A stretch of DNA of 64,000 nt. Origin: Euryodendron excelsum. Lineage: Eukaryota > Streptophyta > Magnoliopsida > Ericales > Pentaphylacaceae. The stretch covers positions 27,343,501-27,407,500 of the forward strand of contig CM065397.1 of the NCBI GenBank assembly GCA_033060915.1, read 5' to 3'. Both the position numbers and the translations under genes were made by a program. The notes beneath the pieces were generated by a model, which was given only the letters and a program-made list of their open reading frames with translations, did no database searches and was not told where the DNA came from. Positions 11,201-23,569 of the stretch are shown here, in pieces (within the stretch, counting starts at the first letter, position 1; each line of letters opens with the position of its first letter).

Positions 11201-12589
11201 GGAAAGTGCGTTTTTAGAAACGTGTTTTTTAGAAAGAATATCCAATATGAGAGTTTCTAGAAGAAAAATTTTGGGAAGAGAGTTTTTAGAAAGATTTTTG
11301 GAGAGAGCTTTTAGGAAGGTGAATCTAGGGAGTGTTTTTAGAGGGTGAATTTTGAAGAAAAGATTTTGGAGAGAGAATTTGGAAACGAAGGTTTTAGAAG
11401 GAAAACCTAGAGGGGAATTTCTAGAAGGAAGATTTTAGAAAAGAGAGTTTTTGGAAAGATTTTTACGAGAGATTTTTTTAGGAAAGTGAATCTAGGGAGT
11501 GATTTTAAAAAGTGAATTTTGAGGAAAAGATTTTGGAGAGGAGTTGAAAAAGAGAGTTTTGAAAAATAGATTTTGGAAGGGAGTTTTTGAAAACAATTTT
11601 GGAGAGGAGAGTTTTAGAAAAGTATGTTGAAAAAGAGATTTTTAGGAAGAGATTTTTGAAAAGAGAGAGTTTTTAGAAGGATTAAAAATATCTCACTTTC
11701 CTAAAGCAATTCTAGCCATAAGAGGACTAGAACCACTTTAAGAAAGTGGTTTTGAAAATAAGGTTTGAAAATATAGACCAAAAGACCACTTTTAATATAA
11801 CACTTTCCTAAAGCAACCCTAGCCATGGAAAGGCTAGAATCACCCTAGATTTGTGGTTTTGAAAACAAGTTTTTGAAGAGGAGATTTTGATGCAATTTTG
11901 AAAACAAGTTTAAAAACGTTTTGAAAAACAACTTTGAAAACGGTTTTTGGAAGATGCAAGACTATGATATGCGCAATGCAATTTGGGGTCGTGAACATAC
12001 AAGGTTAAGGCTTCACCACATAATCAAGGGGGCCGGACCCACGTGGTCTCTGGTTAGACTAGAAGAAAGCCCCCGACATGGTGACTCTCCAACAGTCTAA
12101 TCCTACACATGGACCGGGAGTCCCCTTGTTTCAAGCATGCAAAGAAAGGGGGGGAAAGAGATGGGGGATTAAAATTGAGAAAACCCAAGTGGGTTGGAGA
12201 GAGAAGAGAGAGGGGGGAAGTGCAGAAAATTAAAGAGAAAACCTACCGTATGCCTTCTTTATTTTGTACACCGCGCTGTCTTCGGTCTTCGGTCTTCGGT
12301 CTTTGTCTTGATCTTCACCTTCAGCCTTCAAGAGTTGTCTTCAACTTTTGGATGGCAGCTCTTCAAGTCTTCAAAGGATGGTTGAAGGCTAGGGTATGAG
12401 TGTATGGGGGTGTGTATGAGTGTATAGGAGACTAGGGTTTGTATAGGGGCTAGGGTTTGGAAAACCTAGGGAGGCTAGGGTTTTTGGAGGTGCTCGAGCT
12501 CTGTATATCGAATTGTGTGATTTCTAGGTTAAGTTTGCAAACCTCTTTCACGTTGAATGAGGCTCTGTATTTATAGAGGTTGGACAAAA

Positions 12590-12652
12590 CTGGCGCTTGT
12601 TGCAGTGGCGCCAGGCCAAATTCTACACTGGCGCCACTAGGAGTGGCGCCAG
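12590..12652 (-). promoter_or_regulatory. Paired palindromes upstream of the A2 TATA box
   Basis: Two adjacent palindromes. The distal one has perfect 11-bp arms (CTGGCGCCACT at 12628-12638, AGTGGCGCCAG at 12642-12652) around AGG. The proximal one (12590-12614) has imperfect arms of the same type. It holds the same position relative to the TATA box as the A1 hairpin. Confidence 0.75.
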
Positions 12653-13609
12653 CCAATTAGGAAAGATTTAAGGTCAGCAAGCAATGTATCTTTGACTAGA
12701 TTTGGGCGCCTGTACTAGTGACTACCATGCAATTTTTAGCCTGGCTTCACTAGGAGTGACTCCGGAAAGTCCGGGAATGATTTGAAGGAGCCGGGAATGA
12801 CCCGGAAGGCCGAAAAGGAGCAGGAACACTTAAAATAGTGTCCTAGAGGTATTTGACTTAGAAAGTGAGGATAAGGTGAGTCGGAAAGGTTGACCGGGCC
12901 TTTAGGGGCAAAACGGTCAATCGAACCGGAAAATTACCGGGGCGAACCTGGATTGTCCCGGAAAAAGACTTGGGATCTAGAAACATTATTTAGAATATTT
13001 CCAGAGGTTTCCGGTTTGATTCCCAGAGCCGGCATGGTCGGAAAAGGAGACTGGCGCACTAGGGGCAAAACGGTCATTTTGTACCGGGTTTGCCGGAACT
13101 GACTCGGAATGATCCAGAAAGGTAAGGGGAGGTTGAGAACACTATAAAAAGTATTCTCGGGTCATTACCGGTTTGATACCCAGAGCCGGTGTGGTTGAAG
13201 AAGGAGACTGGCCCTCCAGGGACAAAACGGTCATTTTGTACCAGGTTGGTCGGAACTGATTCGGAATGATCTGGAAAGGTAAAGAAAGGTTGAGAACACT
13301 ATAAAAAGTATTCTCGGGACATTACCGGTTTGATACCCAGAGCCGGTGTGGTTCCCGGGGCATTCGGATGCTCAGGGGCAAAATGATCACCTTGACCAGA
13401 AAGTCTCGGAAAAGGTCCTAAGGGTAGTCTGGTCATTTTTCACCAAAGTGAGCTAACAGACACGGGTGTTGACCTAGGTTTTGAGTGTCTCCGCCACTCT
13501 AACGGTGTGAGTATTTCCGCTACTCGGACGGGGTTGATGATTTGTGAGTATTTCTGCTACTCGGAAGGGGTTGAGTATTTTCACTACTCGGACGGGGTTC
13601 AGTATTTTG

Positions 13610-14310
13610 TGAGTAGTTTTACTACTCAGACCGTCTCGAGGAATAAACTGTCTCGAGAGAGGGATTGGAAAGGGGTCTTACCGTCTCCGAAGAGACGTGC
13701 CTGGATTGGAACCGTCTCGAGGAATAAACTGTCTCGAGAGTGGGATTGGAAAGGGGTCTTACCGTCTCCGAAGAGACATGCCTGGATTGTGAGTGTTTCC
13801 ACCACTCTAACGATTTTGTCAGTACTTCCGCTACTCTAACGGTTTTGTGAGTGTTTCCGCCACTCTAACGGTTTTGTGAGTAGTTTTGCTACTCAGACCG
13901 TCTCGAGGAATAAACTGTCTCGAGAGAGGGACTGGAAGGGGTCTTACCGTCTCCAAAGAGACGTGCTTGGATTGGAGCCGTCTCGAGGAATAAACTGTCT
14001 CGAGAGTGGGATTGGAAAGGGATCTTACCGTCTCCAAAGAGACGTGCTTGGATTGGAGCCGTCTCGAGGAATAAACTGTCTCGAGAGTGGGATTGGAAAG
14101 GGGTCTTACCGTTTCCAAAGAGACGTGCCTGGATTGGAACCATCTCGAGGAATAAACTGTCTCGAGAGTGGGATTGGAAAGGGGTCTTACCGTCTCCAAA
14201 GAGACGTACCTAAGGTTTGAGTGTTTCCGCCACTCTAACGGTTTTGTGAGTAGTTTTACTACTCGGACCGTCTCGAGGAATAAACTGTCTCGAGAGAGGG
14301 ATTGGAATTG
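13610..14310 (-). repeat. 80-bp hairpin repeats and GAGTA...TACTC repeats in A2
   Basis: About six copies of the family A 80-bp unit in reverse, interleaved with blocks of a unit of about 33 bp carrying GAGTA-N7-TACTC (for example around 13507-13620 and 13790-13900), which is itself a small palindrome. A1 lacks the second repeat; A3 has many copies. Frames of about 80-120 residues on both strands here are translations of the repeat. Confidence 0.8.
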
Positions 14311-14554
14311 GAATAAGAAAGGACAATGCCCCTAAGGGCATTTTGGTCATTTTGCCTCCATTTGGGCCTGACAGGCCCGCGAAGCGATGGAAAGACAGAA
14401 TTTGGACCTAGAGAATTGGTTTCGATTGGAATATGCCCAAAATGACTTGAAAACAAGTCTGGACGGAGTGTAGACTGCCAAGCGGTCAAAAATGGGGTGC
14501 TTACACCCAAATAGAGGCAAAATGACCAAAATGCCCTTAGGGGCATTGTCTTTT

Positions 14555-15110
14555 CTTATTCCAATTCCAATCCCTCTCGCGAGACAGTTTATTCCTCGAG
14601 ACGGTCCGAGTAGCAAAACTACTCACAAAACCGTTAGAGTAGCGGAAATACTCACAAATCCGTTAGAGTAGCAGAAGTACTCACAAAACCGTTAGAGTGG
14701 CGGAAATACTCACAATCCAGGCACGTCTCTTCGGAGACGGTAAGACCCCTTTCCAATCCCTCTCTCGAGACAGTTTATTTCTCGAGACGGTTCTAATCCA
14801 GGCACGTCTCTTCGGAGACGGTAAGACCCCTTCCAGTCCCACTCTCGAGACAGTTTATTCCTCGAGACGATCCGAGTAGCAAAACTACTCACAAACCCGT
14901 TAGAGTAGTGAAAATACTTACAAAACCGTTAGAGTAGTGGAAATACTCAACCCCGTCTGAGTAGCGGAAATACTCCCAAATCATCAACCCCGTCCGAGTA
15001 GCGGAAATACTCAACCTCGTCCCAGTAGCGGAAATACTCACAAATCATCAACCCCGTCCGAGTAGCGGAAATACTCACACCGTGAGAGTGGCGGAAACAC
15101 TCAAAACCCA
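14555..15110 (+). repeat. Hairpin and GAGTA...TACTC repeats in A3
   Basis: About three copies of the 80-bp unit, with perfect CGTCTC-TTCG-GAGACG hairpins at 14724-14739 and 14805-14820. They are bounded by two arrays of GAGTAGCGGAAATACTC units (about 14605-14715 and 14870-15085). All are in U3, upstream of the TATA box. Confidence 0.8.
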
Positions 15111-15932
15111 GGTCAACACCAGTGTCTGTTAGCTCACTTCGGTGAAAAATGACCAGACTACCCTTAGGACCTTTTCCGAGACTTTTCGGTCAAGATAACC
15201 ATTTTGCCCCTAAGCATCCGAATGCCCTGGGAACCACATCGGCTCTGGGTATCAAACCGGTAACCTCTTGAGAATACTTTTTATAGTGTTCTCAACCTCC
15301 CCTTACATTTCCGGATCATTCCGAGTCAGTTCCGGCCAACCCGGTATAAAATGACCGTTTTGCCCCTAGAGGGCCGATCTCCTTCTTCGACCACACCGGC
15401 TCTGGGTATCAAACCGGTAATGTCCTGAGAATACTTTTTATAGTATTCTTGACCTTCCTTTACCTTTCCGGACCATTCCGAGTCAGTTCCGGCAAACCCG
15501 GTACAAAATGATCGTTTTGCCCCTGGTGGGCCGGTCTCCTTTTCCGACCACGCCGGCTCTGAGAATCCAACCGGCAACCTCTGGGAACATTCTAAATAAT
15601 GTTTCCAGATCCCAAGTCTTCTTCCGGGACAGTTTGAGTCTGTCCCAGCAGTTTTCCGGTTTGGTTGACCGTTTTGCCCCTAAAGGCTCGATCGACCTTT
15701 CCGACACATCCTATCTTCATTTTTCAAGTCAAATACCTACAAGACACTATTTTAAGTGTTCCTGCTCCTCTCCGGCCTTCTGGGTCATTCCCGGCTCCTT
15801 CAAATCAATCTCGGACTTTCCGGAGTCACTCCTAGTGAAGCCAGGCTAAAATTTACATGGTAGTCACTAGTACAGGCGCCCAAATCTAGTCAAAGATACG
15901 TTACTTGCCGACCTTAAACCTTTCCTAATTGG

Positions 15933-16023
15933 CTGGCGCCACTAGTAGTGGCATCAAGCCAAAACATGGCTTGGCGCTGGCGCCACTACAACAGGCGCCA
16001 GGTTTGTCCAACCTCTATAAATA
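15933..16023 (+). promoter_or_regulatory. Palindrome region and TATA box of A3
   Basis: Palindromic GGCGCCACTAGTAGTGGC-type sequence at 15933-16001 is followed by TATAAATA at 16016-16023. The second arm is rearranged relative to A1, so the long hairpin is less regular, but the GGCGCCA cores are kept. Confidence 0.65.
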
Positions 16024-16899
16024 CAGAGCCTCGTTCAACGTGAAAAGGGTCTGCAAACTTAACCTAAGAATCTTATATTTCGATATACAGAGCTCGAGCA
16101 CCTCCAAAAATCCTAGTTTCCTTAGGTTCTCCAAACCCTAGCCACTCTATACTAAAACTTAGCCATTATACATAAACCCTAGCCTCCTATACACTTATAC
16201 ACACCCTCATACACTCATACACTAGCCTTCAACCATCCTTTGAAAACTTGAAGAGCTGCCATCCAAAGCTTGAAGACAACTCTTGAAGACTGAAGGTGAA
16301 GATCAAGACAAAGACCGAAGACCGCACGGCGCGCAAAATAAACAAGATACAAGGTAGGCTCCCTATTTAATTTTCTGCACTTCCCCCCTCTCTCTTCTCT
16401 CTCCAACCCACTTGGGTTTTCTCTATTTTAATCCCCCATCTCTTTCCCCCCCCTTTCTTTGCATGCTTGAAACAAGGGGACTCCCGGTCCATGTGTAGGA
16501 TTAGACTATTGGAGAGTCACCGTGTCGGGGGCTTTCTTCTAGTCTAACCAAAGACCACGTGGGTCCGGCCCCCTTGATTATGTGGTGAAGCCTTAACCTT
16601 GTATGTTCACGACCCCAAATTGCATTGTGCATATCATAGTCTTGCATCTTCCAAAAACCATTTTCAAAGTTGTTTTTCAAAACGTTTTCAAACTTGTTTT
16701 CAAAATTGCATCAAAAGCTCTTTTTCAAATACATGTTTTCAAAATCACAATCCTAGGGTGATTCTAGCCTTTCCATGGCTAGGGTTGCTTTAGGAAAGTG
16801 TTACATCAAAAGTGAACTTTTGGTCTATATTTTCAAATCTTGTTGTTTTCAAAACTGCTTTCCTAAAGTGGTTCTAGCCTTCTTATGGTTAGAATTGCT

Positions 16900-18530
16900 T
16901 TAGGAAAGTGAGATGTTTTTACACCTTCTAAAAACTCTCTTTAAAAATCTCTTCCTAAAAATCTCTTTTTCAACATACTTTCCTAAAACTCTCCTCGTCA
17001 AAATTGTTTTCAAAAACTCCCTTCCAAAATCTATTTTTCAAAACTCTCTTTTTCAACTCCTCTCCAAAATATTTTCCTCAAAATTCACTTTCTAAAATCA
17101 CTCCCTAGATTCACTTTCCTAAAAAAATCTCTCCTAAAAATCTTTCCAAAAACTCTCTTTTCTAAAATCTTCCTTCTAGAAATTCCCCTCTAGGTTTTCC
17201 TTCTAAAACCTTCGTTTCCAAAAACACACTTTTTAAAATTCCCTTTTCCTTAGAGCCCAAGTCAAGCCCTAGAACCCACAATTAGGAAACCCTAAATTTT
17301 CTTCCCAAAAACATGGTTTTCAAACTTTGCCCCAAACCTAGGTTTCCAAAATCTCTTGTTTTCACATCCAAACGATACACATTTCCAAAACCTTTTTTTT
17401 ACGTCAAAACTATAATTTTACAAATCTAGGGTTTCTAGAGTCTCCCTTTCCAAATCCTATCTTCCCTTTAGGATCCCGTCCTCCGTTTTTGGAAACAAAA
17501 TCCAACCTTTCTCTTTTAGAAACAAAATCCAATCTCTTCCTAATTCAAATCCTTCCTAAACTTCCACTTTCCTAAATCCTAAGTTTCCAAAACTTGAACA
17601 TAAAAATCTTTCCTAAATTTTAAAACTCAACTTTCAAATCTTTCCTAATTCTACACTCTTTTCAAATCTTAATTTCTTAAACCTAAGTTTTCAAACCTTT
17701 CCTAAACTCAAGCCTTTCCTAATTTCAAGACTCTCTAAAATTCAAACTCTAAAACTTTCTAAATCCTAAACTTTCTAAATTTCAAATCTTTCTAAAATTC
17801 TAAGCTTCCTAAATTCAAAACTTTCTTAAGTTAAATCTTTCTAAACCCAAATCTTTCTAAACTCTAAACTTTTCAAAACTTCAACATCTTTCCAAATCTA
17901 AGACTTTTCTAAACTCAAAGCTTTCTTAATTTAAGACTTTCTTAAGTCGAAACTTTCTTAATTCAAACATTTCCTAAATTGAAAACTTTCCTTTTTCAAA
18001 CCTTTCCCAAAACGAAACTTTCTTATTTTTAAAACTTCCTTGTTTTCAAAGCTTTCCAAATTCAAAACTTTCCTTTTTCAAAACATTTCTAAATTCAAAA
18101 CTTTCCGATTTTCAAAACTTTCCTAATTTGGGAACTTTCCTAATCTGACAACCTTTCCTCTTTCAAAAACTTTCTGAACTCGAAACTTTCCAATTTCTAA
18201 ACTTTCTTAAATTCAAAACTTTCCTAAACCTAAAACTTTCATAAATTCAAAACTTTCCTAATTCGAAAACTTTCCAAAAATAAAACTTTCCTAAATCAGA
18301 CCTTTCCTAATTTGAACATCTCCTAAAATCCAATCTTTCCAAATCTTCCAAGCCAAGTCAAATCTTTCCTAAGTCTCTTCTCTTTTCTAAGTCTAGGTTT
18401 TCTTAAACCTTCTTATTCCAAAACAAGTCCAAATCTATCTTTTCAAATCAAAGTCCTCAATTTCCAATTTCCAATCTCCTCTTCTAATTTCAAATCCAAT
18501 TCAATTTCCTTCTTCAATCCAACCTTCTAT
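16900..18530 (+). repeat. Pyrimidine-rich degenerate repeat tract of A3
   Basis: Counterpart of 2620-4310 in A1: short AAACTTTCCTAAA-type repeats, almost no G on the plus strand, no credible coding. Confidence 0.85.
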
Positions 18531-19396
18531 TTTCAATCGGACTCCGGTTCGAACTACGACTGACCTGATTCCCCCAAAGGGATACGTAGGCAACCTTCAT
18601 ATGTGCGGTCACAATACTTTTCAAACTTTCAACTCCACCCTCATGGGTGCGGTTTTCAAAATCTTTCCAAATCTCAAATTCCAATCTATTTTCAAAATTC
18701 CAATTTCAAAATTTCTATTTTCAAATTTCTACTTTCACTTTCCAAAATTTTTCAATTTCAAATCTTTCCAATTTCAAATCTATTTTCAAATCAAATCAAT
18801 CTCTTTCCAAATCTATTTTCCAGTTTTCTCTTAACTTGCACTTGCATATCATGCATCATGTTAGTTTCTTTTCAAACATTGTTTTTCTAAAATGGATAGG
18901 ATTGAACAATAGTTAGTTAAAGACTCTCATAGGTAAATCTAGGGTAGATTGACATGTAGGTACCGAAAGAGAGGGGTAGGGTGATAGCTTAGTGCGTCTT
19001 CCCTACACGTAACCAACCTCCGAACCTAGGATCACTGTTTTCATAGACCAAAAAGGAGTTATTTTTCCAAAAAGGGCTAAATGTTTTCCAAAGGTTGCCA
19101 AACAACCTGTTTTCTTAAAAACCCTCTCTTGAGGAGACATTTTCAAAACCTTTTTTTCAAAAACCCTAAGTGTAGTCTTCGGACTATGTTTAGTTTTTAG
19201 GTGACCTAACTCACCTTAATCAAGTTAGGTGGCGACTCCGAATCTTTTTCAAAAGCCCTTTATTCAAGTCAATTTTTCAATTCAAACCTAGTCGCACTCA
19301 TTCTTCTAGGAGGGTGAGTTCTAACGAGAGAGTACAACATTTTTCCCGCTTGGGTGAGTATTCCTCGAGTGCGAAAAATCTGGGCGCGACAGTCCT

Positions 19397-20215
19397 CTTT
19401 TTCCAAAGACCTCAAAATGTCTTCACATCTTTCTAAAGACTTCAAAGTGTCTTCAATACTTTCCAAAGGCCCTAATGCTCTTACTTTCCATTGGGCTCTT
19501 GCCCAAACTATGAATGACCTGATTTTTGCCAAATGAGATACGTATGCAACCTAAAATGGTGCGGTCATAACTTCTACTTCAACTCCAATCCCCTTTTCAA
19601 AAACTTCAATCAATTCAAAGTTTTCATTTCAAACTCCTACAAAACTCCTATGTTTTCAAACTTCTTTCAAAACTTGCATCATGCATCATTCATCCTAAAA
19701 GTAATGACTAAACCCTATTTTTATAATTCTAAAGCGGATATTAAGTGAATAACGGTAACCGGTTATTCTAGTGAGTGAATAAAGGGTAGTTAGACATGTA
19801 GGTACTGAATGGGCGGGGTAGGGTGATGATCTTAGGATATCTTCCCTATATGTAACCAACCCCCAGACAATAGATTTCTAATTTCGAAACACCAAAATGG
19901 AGTTATTTTCCAAAAGGGTTAAGTTTTTCCAAAGGTTGCCAAATAACCTATTTTCTTAAAAACCCTCTCTTGAGGAAATTTTCAAAACCTTTTCAAAAAT
20001 CCTAAATTTAATCTTCGGATTATGCTTAGTTTTAGGTGTCCTAACTCACCTTAATCAAGTTAGGTGGTGACTCTTGTTTTTCTAAAAAGTCCTTCATCAA
20101 ATCAATTCAAACCTAGTCATACTCGTCCTTCTAGGAGGATGAGTTCTAGTGACAGAGTTTTATGCTTTTGTCTCCTAGCCGAAAGGACCTTAGACCCAAA
20201 AACCGGGGCGCGAAA
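19397..20215 (+). mobile_element. LTR B1, 3' end part
   Basis: Resumes B1 after the GTCCT duplication of A3. It carries the end block shared with A: GAGATACGTATGCAACC with GTGCGGTCATAAC (about 19525-19570), GACATGTAGGTAC with GGGCGGGGTAGGGTGATG (19794-19830), CCTAACTCACC...GTTAGGTGGTGACT (about 20040-20075) and the end CCGGGGCGCGA near 20213. The expected terminal ACA reads AAA, and sequence homologous to the middle of a B LTR in the opposite orientation follows at once. B1 therefore appears inserted into the left LTR of B2. Confidence 0.7.
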
Positions 20216-23200
20216 GTATATTCAATGTTTCATTACTTTTAAGAGATTAGTTATTGGAGAACTAAACTCTTTTAGGGCTGTGAGTTTTGAAAACATGTTT
20301 GGAAAAAGGGACTAGAGACTTCCCTTTGGTTTTTAAAACTTTTGGGTTAGAGGACCCTTCTTGAATATCTCACTTACACTTGAATAATCCTAACCATGGA
20401 AGGATAAGGGTCGCTTCAAGAATGTGATGTTTTAAATAGATTTTTGAAAAAAGGTTTTAAAAAGAATTTAGGGTTTGACACCCTATATAGACCTTTGAAG
20501 ATCACACTTGATGTGTCACTTTCTCCAAGGAAACCTTAACCATGAGAAGGTTAAGATCACTTTGGAGTTGTGAGTTTTGAAATTACTTATGAAAATAGCT
20601 TATGGAAATGGTAAGCGTCTAGCCATGTTTGTCAAGACAAGTTTAAAATAATTCTTGAAAATGTTTTGGAATAGGGTATGGAAGAGTTAGAAAAGACCTT
20701 TGAAATAATTTTTGATAACTTAAGAGAGTGGGATCTTCTTGAATGTATGCCATGCAAATAATTTTTGTAATTGAATGTGAGCTTAAAAAGGGCCTTTGAG
20801 TTGGGGCCTTAAAGTTGGAGATCCTTGAAGTTCAACTAACCTTGGATAAGGTAACAAGGATTAGGTTCACTAGGGTTAACTAACTAAGATTACTTAATCT
20901 AGGGTTTAAACAACTAGGGTTAACTAACTTGGGCCAGATCAACCTATGGTTTGGTTGACTAGGGTTAGTTAACTTGGGTTAGGTTAACCTAAGGTTAGCC
21001 AACTAGGGTTGGGTTAACTTAGGGTTTTGGAAGGTGGTTTTGAAAAATAGTTTAGGACTAGGATTTTGGCATATTGGTTTTCGGAAAATGGTTTTATGAA
21101 TGAATTTTGAAAAGTAGTTTTTGAAAACCATGATGTTTTGTAAATGACTTGGAAAACAACTCCAAATAGCTACATGAATTTTGAAAAAGATCATTGCATG
21201 AAAACGGACTCTAATGAAGTGTAGAGTTTATATGGTTGATATTTGGAAACCACCCTAAGGTGCGTTTTATTTGGACCATTATAACCACTAACTTAAAGAA
21301 AGCCAAACTTTTGAAAATCAATATGTAATGATGGTTTTAGAAGACCATTTTTACGCAAAATAAAGAGAATGAAATTTTGAGAATCCTTCTTGAAGAGTGT
21401 TGTTTTGAAAACCACTTTTGGATATAGAAAATCACTTTAGTGAGCGAGGGTTCTTATGGTCAATAAATAAGGAGGCAACTCAAGAGAGGGTTCCATGAGG
21501 ACCATTTCAGCCACAAAACTCAAAAGAGAAAAGCTTTAAAAAGCATATAGAAATGGAGAGTTCAAAAACCATTTTGACAAATAATGAAGACAAATGCCCT
21601 TTTGAAAATCTTTCTCGAAGAGAGTTGCTTTGAAAACACCCTTAAGGTGAAAAAGGCCAACTCTAATGAATTAAGGTTCATAAGGTCAAGATAATAGAAA
21701 AATCACTCAAGAGAGGGTTCCAAGGGACCATTTCAATCACAAAACTCAAGAGAGTGGGTTCTTGAAAATCAATATGGAAGAGAAGGGTTTGAAAGCCATT
21801 TTTATGCAACATAAAATGTAAATAAATACAATGACGCAAAATATAGGTTATGAGGCCAATGGAAAGCTTTCTAGGACATGAAAACTTGGGTTTCATCCTA
21901 GACTTCAAGGAACCAACTCTTAGCAATTTTTAGAAGAACATGTTTATAAGGATTTAAGAACAGCATGAAGATGACAATAGTAAGAGCAAAGCCAAGTATG
22001 CAATTTATGAATATAAGAGCCATATGCGAAGGGGGTAATGAAGTCATACAAGGCTAAGAGGCCACACCACATTACAAGGTGCTTCAAGGCCATACCATCT
22101 CAAAGTTCACTTGTGAGAGATTCCCCTACACAGTGACTCCCATAAGCTTTCCTCTAGGTATGACCTAGGAGCTCTCTTGTTCTAAGCATGCAAGAAAGAG
22201 GGGTAGAAGATGGGGAGTAAAATAGATAATAGCCTAAGCTAGATAGAAGGGAGAAGAGATGAGTGGGGGTGACCAAATATTAATAGAAATATTACCTTAT
22301 CTTCACAACTTCTTCGAGCTTTAATGGAAAGCTTTGCTTGAGATTTGAAAGGTTTTCAATGGCCTTGAAGTGGGTTAAAGATGACCTTGAAGTGGGTCGG
22401 GGGCTTCGGAAAGCGATCTATTCAATCGAGCCGTATCGATGGAAAGACTTATGGATGGGCCTCTGGGGATTCCCTGATTTATGCATTTCTCAAGTCGTTT
22501 GACGGTGCATTATAATTACGGAATCAAGAGAAAAGACAACCCTAGCGGAGCATCTGTGAGACGCTCCAGGGGACTTTCTTTGACTTGCAAGTGTTTGAAG
22601 TCACGGGACCCCCCTTGGATTAGACATGAGCGTAGAATAGGATATGCTGGTTTGGTACCCAGAGCCGGTTTAGTTTCAAGGCGCACTTAGGTCACCAGGG
22701 GTAAAATGGTCATTTTAATCAAAATTGGTTAAAAAGAGTCACGATGGATTGGAGTGGCATATTAAGCATGTCAGACTATTGGGGACAGTCCTTGAAGGTG
22801 TTACCATCTGGAGGGATTTGTGATTGTGCTGGTGTGCCTAGGGGTAAAACGATCATTTTAATCGGAGTTGACCGAAATGGGACTGGAATTGGTCAAGATG
22901 GCATATTGAGTATGCCTAATTGTCTGAAGACACTTTGAAAGGGTGGAATTACCGTCTTAAAGGATTTTAAACTTTCTCGAAGATGTGCCTGCAGGCCCAC
23001 GGGACAGATTTGGTAATTTTTCATCGAGTTGGGCTAGCAGGCACTGGTGTTGACCCAGGTATTGGTTCTGGACACTGCCTAGTCTCGGAAAGCTATTTGT
23101 GTGGTGTTGGTCCCTGAAACTGCCTGATCTCGGAGAGCTACCTGCAAGGCGGTGTTGGTCCTCGAGATTGCTTAGTCTCGGAAAGCTACTTCTAAGGTGG

Positions 23201-23569
23201 TGTTGGTCTTTAAGATCGCCTGGTCTTGGAGAGCTATTGGATGATAGATATTCTCAATTGGCAGGCTAGCAGACTCCAAAAGTGAACTGTTTGGAATTTG
23301 ATAAAGTGTTGGTCCTTGAGATCGCCCAATCTTGAGAAGCTACCTAGATGGCATTGGTTCTTGAGACCGCCTGGTATCGGAAATCGGCCTTGAGTGCCTA
23401 AGGGCAATGTGATATTTTTAGCATCAATTGGGCCTTTGGGCTTGGAAAATGACCAGTTAATTGGATTGGAGTGTGAAAAGTCGATTTGGACTTGATAGTG
23501 TTGTGACGTTTTACTGGAAGACTAATGTGGACTGAAGATTGCCAAGCGGGCAAAAGTGGAGTGCTTACA
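20216..23569 (-). mobile_element. B2 3' LTR (partial, promoter deleted)
   Basis: Collinear with B2-right (from about 30806 to 34411), but about 0.8 kb shorter. Near 22400 the sequence jumps from the leader (CCTTGAAGTGGGTC) straight to GGGGCTTCGGAAAGCGATC. This skips the region that in B2-right holds the TATA box, the hairpin and one copy of the duplicated U3 block. It ends GTGCTTACA at 23569. The other end is cut by B1 at about 20215. No coding sequence. Confidence 0.75.
23050..23400 (-). repeat. Repeats of about 50 bp with TCTCGG hairpins in B2-left
   Basis: Four to five diverged units built on GTGTTGGTCCCTGAGA, a gap, then TCTCGGAGAGCTACC. The CCGAGA...TCTCGG ends can pair. The same array is at about 33895-34235 in B2-right. 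It sits at the distal (U3) end of the LTR, as the hairpin arrays do in family A. Confidence 0.7.

Larger units (their letters stand above)
8879..14505 (-). mobile_element. Giant solo LTR A2, nested in A3
   Basis: Family A in minus orientation, 5,627 bp. On the plus strand it starts TGTCGCCCCC and ends GGTGCTTACA, with perfect target duplication CCCAA (8874-8878, 14506-14510) taken from A3. It is about 600 bp longer than A1, chiefly through extra 80-bp and GAGTA...TACTC repeat copies (about 13440-14310). TATA box at 12568-12576 (minus); palindromes at 12590-12652. The purine-rich tract at 9720-11690 is the reverse of the A1 pyrimidine tract. Being inside A3, it is the younger of the two insertions. 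No coding sequence is present. Confidence 0.88.
8735..19391 (+). mobile_element. Giant solo LTR A3, split by A2
   Basis: Family A solo LTR on the plus strand. It starts TGTAAGCACC at 8735 and ends GGGCGCGACA at 19391, with target duplication GTCCT at 8730-8734 and 19392-19396. It is interrupted after 8878 by A2; its own sequence resumes at 14511. Without A2 and one copy of the CCCAA duplication it is 5,025 bp, close to A1. Inner layout: 80-bp hairpin repeats and GAGTA...TACTC repeats (about 14555-15110), repeats of about 155 bp (15230-15690), palindromes (15933-16001), TATA (16016-16023), telo-boxes (about 16105-16190), pyrimidine-rich tract (16900-18530) and conserved end block (18530-19391). 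It inserted into B1. Confidence 0.85.

Noticed and set aside
13507..14892. Frames of 80-122 residues on both strands around the A2/A3 border
   Set aside because: They are translations of the 80-bp repeat (a multiple-of-three mismatch lets several frames stay open), not conserved proteins.
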